A DNA stretch of 64,000 nucleotides. Source: Deinococcales bacterium (lineage in GTDB: Bacteria; Deinococcota; Deinococci; Deinococcales; JAAFIG01). The stretch's first letter is position 1. Each line of letters opens with the position of its first letter. Both the position numbers and the translations under genes were made by a program. The DNA lies in the NCBI GenBank assembly GCA_013298595.1, contig JAAFIG010000021.1, positions 16,723-80,722 of the forward strand, in the 5' to 3' direction. Below, one piece after another: positions 51,804 through 61,398 of the stretch. Below the pieces are notes generated by a model. That model was not told the DNA's origin. It was given only the letters and a program-made list of their open reading frames with translations, and ran no database searches.

Positions 51804-54716
51804 ATGACTGCTTATGCCCGCCCATCAGATTTAATCGAAAGTTTCCTCGCTGAAGCCTGGGAAACCACTGGTGAACTTGAATCGTCACCTTTTCTACTGG
51901 CTCATCCCGATGGTATTCGGCGATTAGTCGTGGCTTCGCATCGCTTAAAAGGCAGTGCTGGTTTGTACCAATTTTCTGAAATCTCGAGTTTAGCTGGTTT
52001 GTTAGAACGTGTTTTTGAAAGCGCCCATTTATTTGGTAACGAAGAACGGCGTTTAACCCTGGATTTCTCGGCACAAGTCACAGCTGTGCTGTCCGAAGCC
52101 CTCGAGCGCATTCAAACAGCTGGCGATGAAGGCGAACCTGGTTTGGCGTTGGCTGCCCTTGGTGGTGGCGATTTGTTGCAACGCTTACTGGCGTTTAATC
52201 CAACACATTTTCGCCGTAGTGAAGCACAAATGGGTGATAGCCAAGGTTTTATCGAAGAACTTGGTGATACCAACACCCAATCTGTTAACATAGATACCGC
52301 TGGGCAATTACGCGATGAATTACAACGCTTTTTTCGTCAACAACCCGATGTTTGGGAATATTTTGCCCCTGAAATGCTCGAGAATTTAGAATTGGTTTCA
52401 CATGGTTTAGAAACCCTCGAGAAAGAAGATCCAACCCCTGCTATTAACGAGATGTTCCGTGGTTTTCACACAGTCAAAGGAGCAAGTTACTCAGTTGGTT
52501 GTAATCCGATTGGTCAATTAGCCCATCGTCTCGAGGATGCACTGGTGCTGATTCGTGATGGTCAAAGCACTTGGAATGACCAATTTGGTAATGCTGTTGC
52601 CCAAGGTATTGATGGTTTAAGCCGTATGATTGCTACTGCCGAAGGACGCGAAGTGGCACTGGCTGGGGCACTCGAGGCAACCCATCAAGCATTGGATGTT
52701 ATTTTAGGGGTACAGCGTATTCCAGAACCTGTTGTTGCTCCAGCAGTACAAGTTAAACCTGTTACTCCAGCCCCGGCTGAACCAGAAAATACAGATCAAA
52801 CCGCCAATGCTTCGTTGCGGGTTGGTGTTAATCGTCTCGAGCGAGTGCTCAATTTATCGGGTGAAGTGCTGTTAACCCGTGCTCGTTTTGATAATTTTTC
52901 CCGCCGACTCGAGGATTTATCTGATTTGTTAGCAGGTAGCCGCGCTCGTCTTGAAAAAACCAGTGCAGATATCACCGAGCGTTTTGGCAATCCCAAATTT
53001 ATGGCAACCGAAGAACTCGAAACACCACTCGAGCCAGAGTTACCTGCCGAACCACAAAGCCAATTGGTCGAAGATGTGCAAGCCATGTTTTCCGAACTTG
53101 AATTTGATCGTTACGACGACACCAGCTTAATTGCTCGTGGTGTTGCCGAGTTAACCGCCGACATTGGCGAGTTGCAAAACCAACTCGAGGATTTAGGGCG
53201 CGGCTTTAAACGCGAAACCCAAGATTTCGAGAAACTTACGCGTTCATTGCGTTTAGAAGCAGGTCGTTTACGGCTTGTGCCACTCTCGAGGTTATACCAG
53301 CGTTTACGTCGCCAAGTGCGAAGCACCAGCCAAGCTGTGGATAAACTGGTGCGCCTTGAACTCAGTGGTGAAAATGTTGAAATTGATAATTTGGTACTCG
53401 AGAATCTGCTCGATCCATTTATTCACCTTGTCAACAACGCTGTTATTCACGGTATCGAAGCCCCCGATCAGCGTCGCCGTCGGGGTAAAGATGCCAATGG
53501 GTTAGTGCGCGTTAGTGCCATGCGGCGCGGTGCTAACTTAATTATTGAAATCCAAGACGATGGCGCAGGTATTGACCTTGAAACAGTCAAACGCAAAGCC
53601 CTCGAGCGCAACTTAAAAACCCCCCAAGAACTGGCTGTCATGACCGAGGAAGCTGCCGCTGAACTGATTTTCCTACCTGGTTTATCCACTGCCTCGAGCA
53701 TTTCAGATCGGGCTGGTCGTGGTGTGGGTATGGATGTGGTAGCCAACAATATTCGCCGCTTAAATGGCGCTGTTTCAATCCAAACCGAAATAGGGTTTGG
53801 TACGCGTTTTACCCTGCGTATCCCAGCCAATTTAATTGTTTCCGATATTCTTGGTGTCAAAGTTTCAGGTGAACACTTTGCTGTGCCCGCCGAAACTGTT
53901 CGGGCATTACGTAGCTTAGACATGCGCGATGTCAAAACCCGCCCTACCCCAGAAGGGATTGAGCGCTACTTCCAATTACAAAACGAAGATTTCACCCTCA
54001 GCCACCTTGCCGATATTCTCGAGTTACCACGCAGTATCAACGATAGCAAACGCTTAAACGTGATGATTCTCGAAAGCGAAGCAGGACGTTTAGCCTACGA
54101 AGTAGACACCATGATCGGACTCGAGCAAGCTGTGGTCAGGCAACTTGATGCGCCATTTGATCAAATTGCCCATATCTCAGGTGCATCGGTCAGTGCCGAA
54201 GGTGATGTTATTTTGATGCTCGATCCAAACGGTTTAGCCAAGCTCGAGCGTGGTGAAATCAACGCACCTGCCACCATCCAAGTTCAGCGCCGCACCCGTA
54301 TGCTCTTAGTAGACGATTCCTTATCGGTACGTAAAGTGGTTTCTGGTTTGCTCACCCGTATGGGTTGCGATGTGATTACCGCCTCGGATGGCGAAGAAGC
54401 CTTAACCATTATCACAGGCGATCTCGAGTTTGATGCGATTATCACCGATCTTGAAATGCCTCGCAAAAGCGGTTTCGAGTTGCTTGATGAACTGCGCCGC
54501 CGCCCAGCCTTTGCTAAACTACCCGTAGCCATGCTCACCACCCGTGCCAGTGATAAACACCGCGAATTTGCTTTAGCCCTTGGTGTTTCCGAATACTTCT
54601 CTAAACCCATAGATGAAGCCCGTCTCGAGCGTTTCTTATTACGTGTTCGCAGTGAACAAAATACAAGTTTATTTAACTTCACCGATATCGCGCAATTACA
54701 TCTGGAGGACGCATGA
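51804..54716 (+). CDS. Hybrid CheA-type histidine kinase (ChpA/PilL-like)
   Basis: 970 residues. First Hpt at about 1-105 with phosphorylatable H46 (VASHRLKGSAG), second Hpt with H222 (MFRGFHTVKGASYSVG), dimerisation helices near 355-500, ATP-binding domain with N-box HLVNNAVIHGIEAP, G1 DDGAGID and G2 GRGVGMDVV, CheW-like docking domain, and a C-terminal receiver from about 832 with acceptor D882 (IITDLEMPRKSG). Two Hpt sites and one receiver make an internal phosphorelay possible. Such enzymes control type IV pilus motility. Confidence 0.94.
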   Translation: MTAYARPSDLIESFLAEAWETTGELESSPFLLAHPDGIRRLVVASHRLKGSAGLYQFSEISSLAGLLERVFESAHLFGNEERRLTLDFSAQVTAVLSEALERIQTAGDEGEPGLALAALGGGDLLQRLLAFNPTHFRRSEAQMGDSQGFIEELGDTNTQSVNIDTAGQLRDELQRFFRQQPDVWEYFAPEMLENLELVSHGLETLEKEDPTPAINEMFRGFHTVKGASYSVGCNPIGQLAHRLEDALVLIRDGQSTWNDQFGNAVAQGIDGLSRMIATAEGREVALAGALEATHQALDVILGVQRIPEPVVAPAVQVKPVTPAPAEPENTDQTANASLRVGVNRLERVLNLSGEVLLTRARFDNFSRRLEDLSDLLAGSRARLEKTSADITERFGNPKFMATEELETPLEPELPAEPQSQLVEDVQAMFSELEFDRYDDTSLIARGVAELTADIGELQNQLEDLGRGFKRETQDFEKLTRSLRLEAGRLRLVPLSRLYQRLRRQVRSTSQAVDKLVRLELSGENVEIDNLVLENLLDPFIHLVNNAVIHGIEAPDQRRRRGKDANGLVRVSAMRRGANLIIEIQDDGAGIDLETVKRKALERNLKTPQELAVMTEEAAAELIFLPGLSTASSISDRAGRGVGMDVVANNIRRLNGAVSIQTEIGFGTRFTLRIPANLIVSDILGVKVSGEHFAVPAETVRALRSLDMRDVKTRPTPEGIERYFQLQNEDFTLSHLADILELPRSINDSKRLNVMILESEAGRLAYEVDTMIGLEQAVVRQLDAPFDQIAHISGASVSAEGDVILMLDPNGLAKLERGEINAPATIQVQRRTRMLLVDDSLSVRKVVSGLLTRMGCDVITASDGEEALTIITGDLEFDAIITDLEMPRKSGFELLDELRRRPAFAKLPVAMLTTRASDKHREFALALGVSEYFSKPIDEARLERFLLRVRSEQNTSLFNFTDIAQLHLEDA

Positions 54717-55444
54717 AAGCTATGATTGTCAGTGCTGACACAGCACGCGTACAGATGTTAGCTGTGCCTCTCAAAGCCAATGATTTCCAAGTCGAAATGG
54801 CATCTACTGCCATGCACGCTGCCAGTATGCTCGAGCGTTCACAACCCGATGTGATTATCTGCGAAGCTGTGCTCAGCGATATGAGTGGTTGCGATTTACA
54901 CGAAATTATTCGCGGCGACCCCAGTTTAGTCACCACTGGCTTTATTTTACTTGCTCCCGAGAAACCGGCTGAGTTTGAAATGCGTAAACACGACTTGGTT
55001 ATGAACCCAAATTCCAATCCAACCGATATTGCTTTAATTGCTAAACGCCTTGTCCAAGAAGTCTTAACCCAAGTCAACAGCGAAATCCGTGCCAGTCAAG
55101 AACGTGCTCCCAGTATTGGTGGTTCACTTGACGATGCCGATTTATTAAATTTGGTGCAATGGTTAGCCAAATCCAATAGCACAGGCAAACTGGTTATTCA
55201 CATGGATGGCGCATATGGTGGCATATACTTTTCTCAAGGTAGACCAACCCATGCCGAATACAATGGACGTATTGGCGAAGAAGCCGTGATTCGCTTATTT
55301 GGACAAGCCAGCCATGCCATTCAAGGACATTTCTCTTTTGAAAAACTCGAGCCAGACGCGCTTGACTTGCAAACCAGAACCATTCGCAAATCCCTATTCC
55401 AATTATTGATGGAACTCGCCAACTTTGAAAGCGTCTCGAGATAA
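54713..55444 (+). CDS. Pseudo-receiver plus PATAN (DUF4388) protein
   Basis: 243 residues. The first 120 form a receiver-like fold without the active site: the acceptor aspartate is E51 (VIICEAVLSDMSG), the acidic pair DD is SAD, and the lysine is missing (VMNPN). The C-terminal domain is PATAN/DUF4388: DADLLNLVQWLAKSNSTGKL, then GGIYFSQGRPTHAEYNGRIG. PATAN proteins bridge signalling and pilus motors in cyanobacteria and Deinococcota. Overlaps the CheA stop by four bases, so translation is coupled. Confidence 0.85.
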   Translation: MKAMIVSADTARVQMLAVPLKANDFQVEMASTAMHAASMLERSQPDVIICEAVLSDMSGCDLHEIIRGDPSLVTTGFILLAPEKPAEFEMRKHDLVMNPNSNPTDIALIAKRLVQEVLTQVNSEIRASQERAPSIGGSLDDADLLNLVQWLAKSNSTGKLVIHMDGAYGGIYFSQGRPTHAEYNGRIGEEAVIRLFGQASHAIQGHFSFEKLEPDALDLQTRTIRKSLFQLLMELANFESVSR

Positions 55445-55462
55445 CATCGGAGAAAATAACAT

Positions 55463-56281
55463 ATGAAAATTTTAATCGTAGATGACTCCGTAAGCGTTCG
55501 CAAAGCCCTCGAGCGTTTGCTTGCCCCGCGCCAATACCATGTTTTAAGTGCCTCGAGTGCCGAGCATGCGATGGAATTAATCAGCAATGATGTGCCACAA
55601 CTGATTATTGCTGATGTCGTGATGCCAAACATGAACGGCTTTGAGCTAACCGCAAAACTCAAAAGTTTAGATCGTTTAAGACACGTTCCTGTGCTTTTAA
55701 TTAGCGGTATTGTCGATGCTGCTGTCACTGCCCAAGCCAAAGAAGCTGGTGCAGAAGGCGTGGTCAGTAAACCATTCACCCCAGAAGATTTATTCCCACG
55801 TATAGATGCGGCTCTTGCCAAAGCAGGGCAAGCCGAAGTTCAAGAACCACTGGCGACACTCGAGCCAATTGATATTCCAGAAGTTGTCGAAATCGCCCCA
55901 AAGGTAAATACAGGTCATGGTGTGGATTTCAGCAATCACCTTGCCCCTTTCCTTGAGAAACCAGAAGTCGAAACAGTGCTGATTGTTGCCACCACCGTAG
56001 ATGCTAGTGTGCTTGCCGAACATGGTAAACCACTCGACGAAGCCCCATTGATTGGTACGTATGTTCGGACTTTAACCAGCATTTCCAATGGTTTAGGTAT
56101 CAACTTAGGAGGCGAGGATTTACATAGTTTCTCGCTCGAGTATCAAGGCAAAAGCTTATTGGTCAGCCGCATTAACGATACCAGTGCCATTGCCTTAATT
56201 GTCAACGCACCAAGCGTACCAAGTACTGTGCGTTATCTTGCCACTCGTCAAATGCCAAGCCTGCAACAAGCCTTCGCATAA
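55463..56281 (+). CDS. Receiver plus roadblock/LC7-like protein
   Basis: 272 residues. N-terminal receiver with D51 (IIADVVMPNMNG), DDS pair and VVSKPF lysine, so phosphorylatable. After a Pro/Glu-rich linker (to about 150) comes a 110-residue domain resembling roadblock/LC7 (TVLIVATTVDASVLAEHGKP, then TYVRTLTSISNGLGIN, FSLEYQGKSLLVSRIND and TSAIALIVN). Roadblock proteins such as MglB regulate Ras-like polarity GTPases; no MglA partner is in the window. Eighth-position output of the chemosensory operon. Confidence 0.78.
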   Translation: MKILIVDDSVSVRKALERLLAPRQYHVLSASSAEHAMELISNDVPQLIIADVVMPNMNGFELTAKLKSLDRLRHVPVLLISGIVDAAVTAQAKEAGAEGVVSKPFTPEDLFPRIDAALAKAGQAEVQEPLATLEPIDIPEVVEIAPKVNTGHGVDFSNHLAPFLEKPEVETVLIVATTVDASVLAEHGKPLDEAPLIGTYVRTLTSISNGLGINLGGEDLHSFSLEYQGKSLLVSRINDTSAIALIVNAPSVPSTVRYLATRQMPSLQQAFA

Positions 56282-56283
56282 CC

Positions 56284-57048
56284 GTGGAAAGCCAGCCATT
56301 CTCGAGATTATCTATCGTTTACGACGCAATTTTTGCTGATGTCGAATACACCGATTGGTGCGAGTTTAGTCTCGAGGTACTCCAAGAACTTGGTTGGCTT
56401 GAAGCAAAAACAGGATATAAACTGCTCGATGTTGCTTGTGGAACAGGCAACAGTGCTCTGCCCTATCTTGAACGAGGATTTATTGTTTCAGGAGCCGATG
56501 CCAGCGCTGATATGCTCGAGATTGCTAAGCAAAAATTAGACAATGCATCATTATTTCAACAAAGTTTTCTTGAGTTAAACACAGGTCAGCAATACAAAAT
56601 CATCACTTGTCTATTTGATAGTTTAAATAATTTGCTTGCACCAACCGATCTTGAAAATGCACTACAAAGAATTTATTTGCACCTCGAGTCAGAAGGGGTT
56701 TTTGTCTTTGATTGCAACACCCCACTTGGTGTTACAGACCTCTGGGATGATAACGAATTCAAAGGCGAAGTCCGCCTCGAGAATGGCTTAGCGCATTACC
56801 ATTGGACACACCAAGCCTTAGAACCCAACCTCGGTGAGGTAACAGCCCAAATCTGGATTATGGACACCCAAGGGGCATTACAACAAGAATTCAGCGAAAC
56901 CCATCTTGAACGAGGTTACACCCATACCCAACTCGAGACACTGCTACAAGCTGTTGGTTTTGCCGAAACACATTTTTACGAATACCCAGATGGCGCAGAT
57001 GTCACCAGTCAAACCCCACGCTTTTGGGGGTTCGCTAAAAAAACATGA
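56284..57048 (+). CDS. Class I SAM-dependent methyltransferase
   Basis: 254 residues from GTG, two bases after the previous stop. SAM-binding motif I is LLDVACGTGNSALPYLERG, motif II acidic loop SGADASADML, and motif IV CLFDSLNNLLAP. It is not CheR-like (no CheR N-terminal domain). The tight spacing places it in the chemosensory operon, where it could be incidental. Small-molecule or protein methylation; substrate unknown. Confidence 0.83.
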   Translation: MESQPFSRLSIVYDAIFADVEYTDWCEFSLEVLQELGWLEAKTGYKLLDVACGTGNSALPYLERGFIVSGADASADMLEIAKQKLDNASLFQQSFLELNTGQQYKIITCLFDSLNNLLAPTDLENALQRIYLHLESEGVFVFDCNTPLGVTDLWDDNEFKGEVRLENGLAHYHWTHQALEPNLGEVTAQIWIMDTQGALQQEFSETHLERGYTHTQLETLLQAVGFAETHFYEYPDGADVTSQTPRFWGFAKKT

Positions 57049-57076
57049 TTGCTCAAAATTTTTGCTTGCCTAAAAC

Positions 57077-57110
57077 AAAAAGACGAAGGCAGCCTGCACC
57101 TTCGTCTTTA
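57077..57110. terminator. Bidirectional terminator
   Basis: AGACGAAGG (57081-57089) pairs with CCTTCGTCT (57099-57107) and A/T runs flank it. It separates the chemosensory operon from the convergent peptide transporter operon. Confidence 0.85.
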
Positions 57111-57133
57111 ATCTTTGAACTTTTTACCTGACC

Positions 57134-58147
57134 TTAAAGCACATCATCACGAATACAAGCTTTGAAATGCCCAGGTGCCACTTCTTTTAATTCGGGAATG
57201 GTGTGTTCGCATTCGGTAATTTTGTAACGGCAACGAGTACGGAAAACACAACCACTTGGTGGATTAATTGGCGAAGGAATATCACCCTCGAGAATAATGC
57301 GTTCACGCTTAATGGTTGGATCAGGAATAGGCGCAGCCGACAACAAAGCCTCTGTGTATGGGTGCTTGGGATTGGTGTACAACTCGCGGCTCGGCGCAAT
57401 TTCCATAATCCGCCCGAGGTACATCACCACAACGCGGTCGCAGATATACTCCACAACTGATAAATCGTGAGCAATAAACAACATGGTTAAACCAAGATCG
57501 CGTTGCAAATCCTCGAGCAAATTGACCACTTGCGCTTGAATACTGACATCCAAAGCCGAAACAGGTTCGTCTGCCACAATAAATTTTGGGTCTACAGCTA
57601 ATGCTCGAGCAATACCAATACGTTGACGTTGCCCGCCGCTAAATTCGTGCGGATAACGCCGCATATGATCTGGACTAAGCCCAACTCGACGCAACAAATC
57701 CGCCACGCGATCCACTCGAGCTTGACCTTTAGCCAAATTATGAATCAGCAAAGCCTCACCAATGATATCGCCCACTGTCATACGCGGATTCAAACTGGCA
57801 AATGGGTCTTGGAAAATAATTTGCATTTCCTTGCGGTACTCACGCATCTCGGATTTCGAGAGCTTCACCACATCCACGCCATTAAACTTCACTTCGCCAG
57901 AAGTTGGTTCAATTAAACGCAGCAACGCACGTCCAGCTGTGGTTTTACCACTACCAGACTCACCCACCAAACCAAGCACTTCGCCTTTAGCAATCTTAAA
58001 AGAAACATCGCTCACGGCTTTGACATTCGCCACAACTCGAGACAACAAACCACCACGAATTGGGAAGTACTTAACCAAATTATTGACTTCTAAAAGCGGC
58101 ATTTCGGTTGTGTTAACAGGTTTTTTATCAAGCATCGGTGCAGTCAT
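57134..58147 (-). CDS. Peptide ABC transporter ATP-binding protein (OppF/DppF)
   Basis: 337 residues from ATG 58147, which follows AAGGAG; a TTG six bases earlier is less likely. Walker [11 protein letters not shown]-loop [15 protein letters not shown], signature [15 protein letters not shown], Walker [13 protein letters not shown], and the C-terminal oligopeptide-transporter cysteine region ([20 protein letters not shown]). Last of five genes of the importer; overlaps the OppD stop. It energises uptake with OppD. Confidence 0.94.
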   Translation of the reverse strand: MTAPMLDKKPVNTTEMPLLEVNNLVKYFPIRGGLLSRVVANVKAVSDVSFKIAKGEVLGLVGESGSGKTTAGRALLRLIEPTSGEVKFNGVDVVKLSKSEMREYRKEMQIIFQDPFASLNPRMTVGDIIGEALLIHNLAKGQARVDRVADLLRRVGLSPDHMRRYPHEFSGGQRQRIGIARALAVDPKFIVADEPVSALDVSIQAQVVNLLEDLQRDLGLTMLFIAHDLSVVEYICDRVVVMYLGRIMEIAPSRELYTNPKHPYTEALLSAAPIPDPTIKRERIILEGDIPSPINPPSGCVFRTRCRYKITECEHTIPELKEVAPGHFKACIRDDVL

Positions 58148-58149
58148 GA

Positions 58150-59166
58150 TCAAAGCTCCTTCCAGCGAATGCAGCGGCTCATATGCCCACTACCAGTATC
58201 CTCGAGAGCCGGAATGGCTTCTTTACAAGCATCAATTGCGAATTTGCAACGCGGATGAAAAGCACAACCACTTGGTAAGTACAACGGATTTGGCACATTA
58301 CCAGGAATTGCCTCGAGCCGTTTTTGATCCACCACACCATGATCTACCCGAGGAATACTATTGAGCAAACCCATGGTGTACGGATGCTTTGGTTGTTTGA
58401 AAATCTCAACCACATCGCCTTCTTCGACCACACGCCCACCATACATCACCACAACACGATCAGCCATTTCAGCCACCACACCAAGGTTATGGGTGATAAA
58501 CAAAATACTCATACCGATCTCGCGTTGCAACTTACGCATCAAATCAAGAATCTGGGCTTGAATCGTCACATCCAAAGCCGTGGTTGGTTCATCAGCAATC
58601 AAGAGTGCTGGATTACAAGACAATGCCATCGCAATCATTACCCGTTGACGCATACCACCCGACATCTGATGCGGATAATTGGTCACACGACGACGCGCCT
58701 CTGGAATACCCACCAACTCGAGCATGGTAATAGCCACTTCCATCGCTTCTTTTTTGGTTTTCCCTTGATGCAACACCACTGCCTCAGCAATTTGGTCACC
58801 AACGGTATACACGGGGTTTAAGCTGGTCATGGGTTCTTGGAAAATCATCGAAACTTCGTTACCACGAATTTTTCGCATTTCTGCTTCGGACAGCTTGGTT
58901 AAATCCCTTGGCGTACCATCACGACCACGGAAAATAACGGTGCCATCAACAATTTTACCCGGAGGGCTAGGGATCAGCCGCATAATACTCAGGCTTGTAA
59001 CACTCTTACCACTACCCGATTCACCCACCACTGCCAGTGTTTCACCTTTTTGAATATGAAAAGTGACACCATCAACGCTTTTGACCACACCTTCATCAGT
59101 GTAAAAATACGTTTTTAAGTTATTCACCTCGACCAGCGTCTCACTGCTACTCGGCACATTAGCCAT
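58150..59166 (-). CDS. Peptide ABC transporter ATP-binding protein (OppD/DppD)
   Basis: 338 residues. Walker [19 protein letters not shown]-loop [13 protein letters not shown], signature [17 protein letters not shown], Walker [13 protein letters not shown], and the C-terminal [17 protein letters not shown] motif that binds a [4Fe-4S]-type or structural metal in relatives. AGGAGG-like AATTCCTCC lies upstream of the ATG in antisense. It forms a heterodimer with the downstream OppF-like protein. Confidence 0.94.
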   Translation of the reverse strand: MANVPSSSETLVEVNNLKTYFYTDEGVVKSVDGVTFHIQKGETLAVVGESGSGKSVTSLSIMRLIPSPPGKIVDGTVIFRGRDGTPRDLTKLSEAEMRKIRGNEVSMIFQEPMTSLNPVYTVGDQIAEAVVLHQGKTKKEAMEVAITMLELVGIPEARRRVTNYPHQMSGGMRQRVMIAMALSCNPALLIADEPTTALDVTIQAQILDLMRKLQREIGMSILFITHNLGVVAEMADRVVVMYGGRVVEEGDVVEIFKQPKHPYTMGLLNSIPRVDHGVVDQKRLEAIPGNVPNPLYLPSGCAFHPRCKFAIDACKEAIPALEDTGSGHMSRCIRWKEL

Positions 59167-59205
59167 AATTAAATTCCTCCAAAAAAGATGAGCGTAAGTG
59201 TAACA

Positions 59206-60348
59206 TTATTGGCGTTTACGTGGGTCAAAAGCATCACGCAAGCCGTCTCCAAGAAATTGCCAACATAACACAGCAAGTACAATAAAGAACCCCGGAATCA
59301 ACATCCACGGACGATAAATAATACTGGCGAAACCACCCTCTTGAGCTTGGTTAATCATTGAACCCCAACTTGAATATGGTTCACGAATACCTTTACCCAA
59401 AAAGGAAAGCCCTGATTCTGCAAGAATTGCACTCGGAATACCCAAAGATAAATTCACAATTAGCAAAGAGAATGTGATTGGTAACATATGAATACCAATA
59501 ATTCGTGCTTCTTTAGCGCCAAGGCTAGTAGCCGCTTGTACCATGTCAGACTCACGCAATGCACTGATTTGAGAACGAACAGTTCGTGCTAAACCACCCC
59601 ATCCAATAAAGCCAAGTAGAAAAATAATGCCATAAAAAACCAGTATTGGATCTAAATCTTGGGGTAACACAGAGGTTAGTGTGAGCAACAAAAACAGTGA
59701 TGGGATTGCTCCAATAATTTCAACTAAACGCATAATGACATTATCAACCCATCCGCCGTAATAACCAGCTATACCACCGAATATCAATCCAAGTGTAGTT
59801 GAAAGTGTCACTGCAAAAATACCAATAGTTAAACTGACAGCAGCCCCATACCAAAGTCTCGAGAACACATCACGTCCATACAAATCTGCACCCATAATAA
59901 AGATATTACACGGCTGACTGACACCAAATAATCGAATGTTTGTTGGGATAAGAAAGAACAGATTATATGGTTGATCCGGACGAGGCATCATAAATTGAAC
60001 TGGACATTTGATATCTTTTTGATCAATAAATGTTTGAGCAAAAGTCACAGGATCAAGATCTTGTTTTGTTGCATAAACAAAAGGTGCTGTTAAACGACCA
60101 GATTCATCAAAAAAATGTACTCGTGTTGGTGGATGGAATCGCGTGATATTTGAAGTACTGTACTCCGCTAAACCATATGGTGAAATAAATGGAGAAAAAA
60201 TTGTACCGATATACATTGCCAGCAAAATCATGCCACCAAATAAAGCTAGTTGGTGTTTACGAAATTGTTCCCAGACAACCTGCGTCCGAGATTTAGCATA
60301 TGGCGCCATGCCTTCACGAGCATCTGGATTTAAAGAAGAAGTACTCAT
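59206..60348 (-). CDS. Peptide ABC transporter permease (OppC/DppC)
   Basis: 380 residues. N-terminal helix with preceding RTQVVWEQFRKHQLALFGG (typical OppC_N), a long extracytoplasmic loop of about 100 residues, then the permease core with the EAA motif SLGAKEARIIGIHMLP. About six helices. The loop between the first two helices carries FFDESGRLTAPFVY and two cysteines (DIKCPVQF and QPCNIFI) that could pair outside. Overlaps the OppB stop by a base. Depleted in CTCGAG. Confidence 0.92.
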   Translation of the reverse strand: MSTSSLNPDAREGMAPYAKSRTQVVWEQFRKHQLALFGGMILLAMYIGTIFSPFISPYGLAEYSTSNITRFHPPTRVHFFDESGRLTAPFVYATKQDLDPVTFAQTFIDQKDIKCPVQFMMPRPDQPYNLFFLIPTNIRLFGVSQPCNIFIMGADLYGRDVFSRLWYGAAVSLTIGIFAVTLSTTLGLIFGGIAGYYGGWVDNVIMRLVEIIGAIPSLFLLLTLTSVLPQDLDPILVFYGIIFLLGFIGWGGLARTVRSQISALRESDMVQAATSLGAKEARIIGIHMLPITFSLLIVNLSLGIPSAILAESGLSFLGKGIREPYSSWGSMINQAQEGGFASIIYRPWMLIPGFFIVLAVLCWQFLGDGLRDAFDPRKRQ

Positions 60349-61331
60349 CAGAAATACCTAATTCGCGGATCAACCACCGCAAGTAAAAAGTCAGAAATCA
60401 AATTACCGATCACCAATAAGACTAAAGAAACAGCAGTTGTGCTGAGTAACACGTAGATATCTTGGCTGTTAATTGCCTCAAGAAAAACTGGGGTTAGACC
60501 AGGCCAATTAAAAACCACTTCGATAAATCCAGCGCCTGAAAGTATAGCTGGCAATAAGCCCCCTATACCCGCAATAAATGGCGTGAGTGCATTTCGCAAT
60601 GTATGTTTATAAATGACAGTACGCTCAGCTAAGCCTTTTGCCCTCGCTGTTCGCACAAAGTCTTGATTTAAAAACTCGAGCATCTGAGCACGAAAAGTTC
60701 GGGATAGCCCAGCAATGTCACCAATCAGTAAGGCTAACATAGGTGCCATGATATGCCAGAGAATATCTAAGAATTTACCAATGAAACTGAGTGAATCAAA
60801 ATTTTCAGAGGTCATACCACCAACGGGTAATAAAAACGTTCCTGTCTGTAATTTAAATGATACAAGAGCAAAAATAATTAGTAATGCCAGAAAAAAAGAA
60901 GGAAATCCAATAAAGAAATATGAAATTAAGCTAATCACTTTATCGCCTAAACTGTATTGCCGGATCGCCCCATAGATTCCTATTGGAACCGCAATTAAAT
61001 ACAACAAAATAAGTTCACCAAATACCAGCATAGCGCTATTGGCAATTTTAGGCGCGATTAAATCCCAGACAGCAATATTGCTATCAAACGAAATACCAAG
61101 ATTGCCTGTCACAAAATTACCAAGCCAGCGTATATATTGTTCTGGTAAACTTTTGTCCAAACCAAATTGACGTTCAAGACGTTCGATAGTTGCTGCTGTT
61201 GTACGAACATCCAATTTGCGTTCATCCAAGAAATTACCTGGCGCAGCTTGAATAACAAGGAATGTCAACATAGTTGCCCCAATAAAGACAGGGATTAGGT
61301 TGAGAAAACGTCGAAGTATAAATCCTAGCAT
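60348..61331 (-). CDS. Peptide ABC transporter permease (OppB/DppB)
   Basis: 327 residues from ATG 61331 (GAGAG upstream); the longer frame covers the hairpin that separates it from the binding-protein gene. It starts LGFILRRFLNLIPVFIGATML as OppB proteins do and has an EAA motif in RTARAKGLAERTVIYKHTLRN. Six helices. It forms the translocation channel with the OppC-like subunit. Confidence 0.92.
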   Translation of the reverse strand: MLGFILRRFLNLIPVFIGATMLTFLVIQAAPGNFLDERKLDVRTTAATIERLERQFGLDKSLPEQYIRWLGNFVTGNLGISFDSNIAVWDLIAPKIANSAMLVFGELILLYLIAVPIGIYGAIRQYSLGDKVISLISYFFIGFPSFFLALLIIFALVSFKLQTGTFLLPVGGMTSENFDSLSFIGKFLDILWHIMAPMLALLIGDIAGLSRTFRAQMLEFLNQDFVRTARAKGLAERTVIYKHTLRNALTPFIAGIGGLLPAILSGAGFIEVVFNWPGLTPVFLEAINSQDIYVLLSTTAVSLVLLVIGNLISDFLLAVVDPRIRYF

Positions 61332-61358
61332 TTCAGTCTCTCTTATTTTTTGCGTGAC

Positions 61359-61384
61359 CGAGGGCGGGAAAATTCCCGCCCTCG
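61359..61384 (-). terminator. Hairpin between binding protein and permease genes
   Basis: CGAGGGCGGGAA (61359-61370) pairs with TTCCCGCCCTCG (61373-61384): 12-bp arms, GC-rich, no long T-run. It probably stabilises the binding-protein mRNA or gives partial termination, so that less permease is made. Confidence 0.65.
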
Positions 61385-61398
61385 AGAGATTGCTTAAA

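Noticed and set aside
56284-57048. CheR chemoreceptor methyltransferase
   Set aside because: The protein has a generic class I methyltransferase fold and lacks the CheR N-terminal helical domain.
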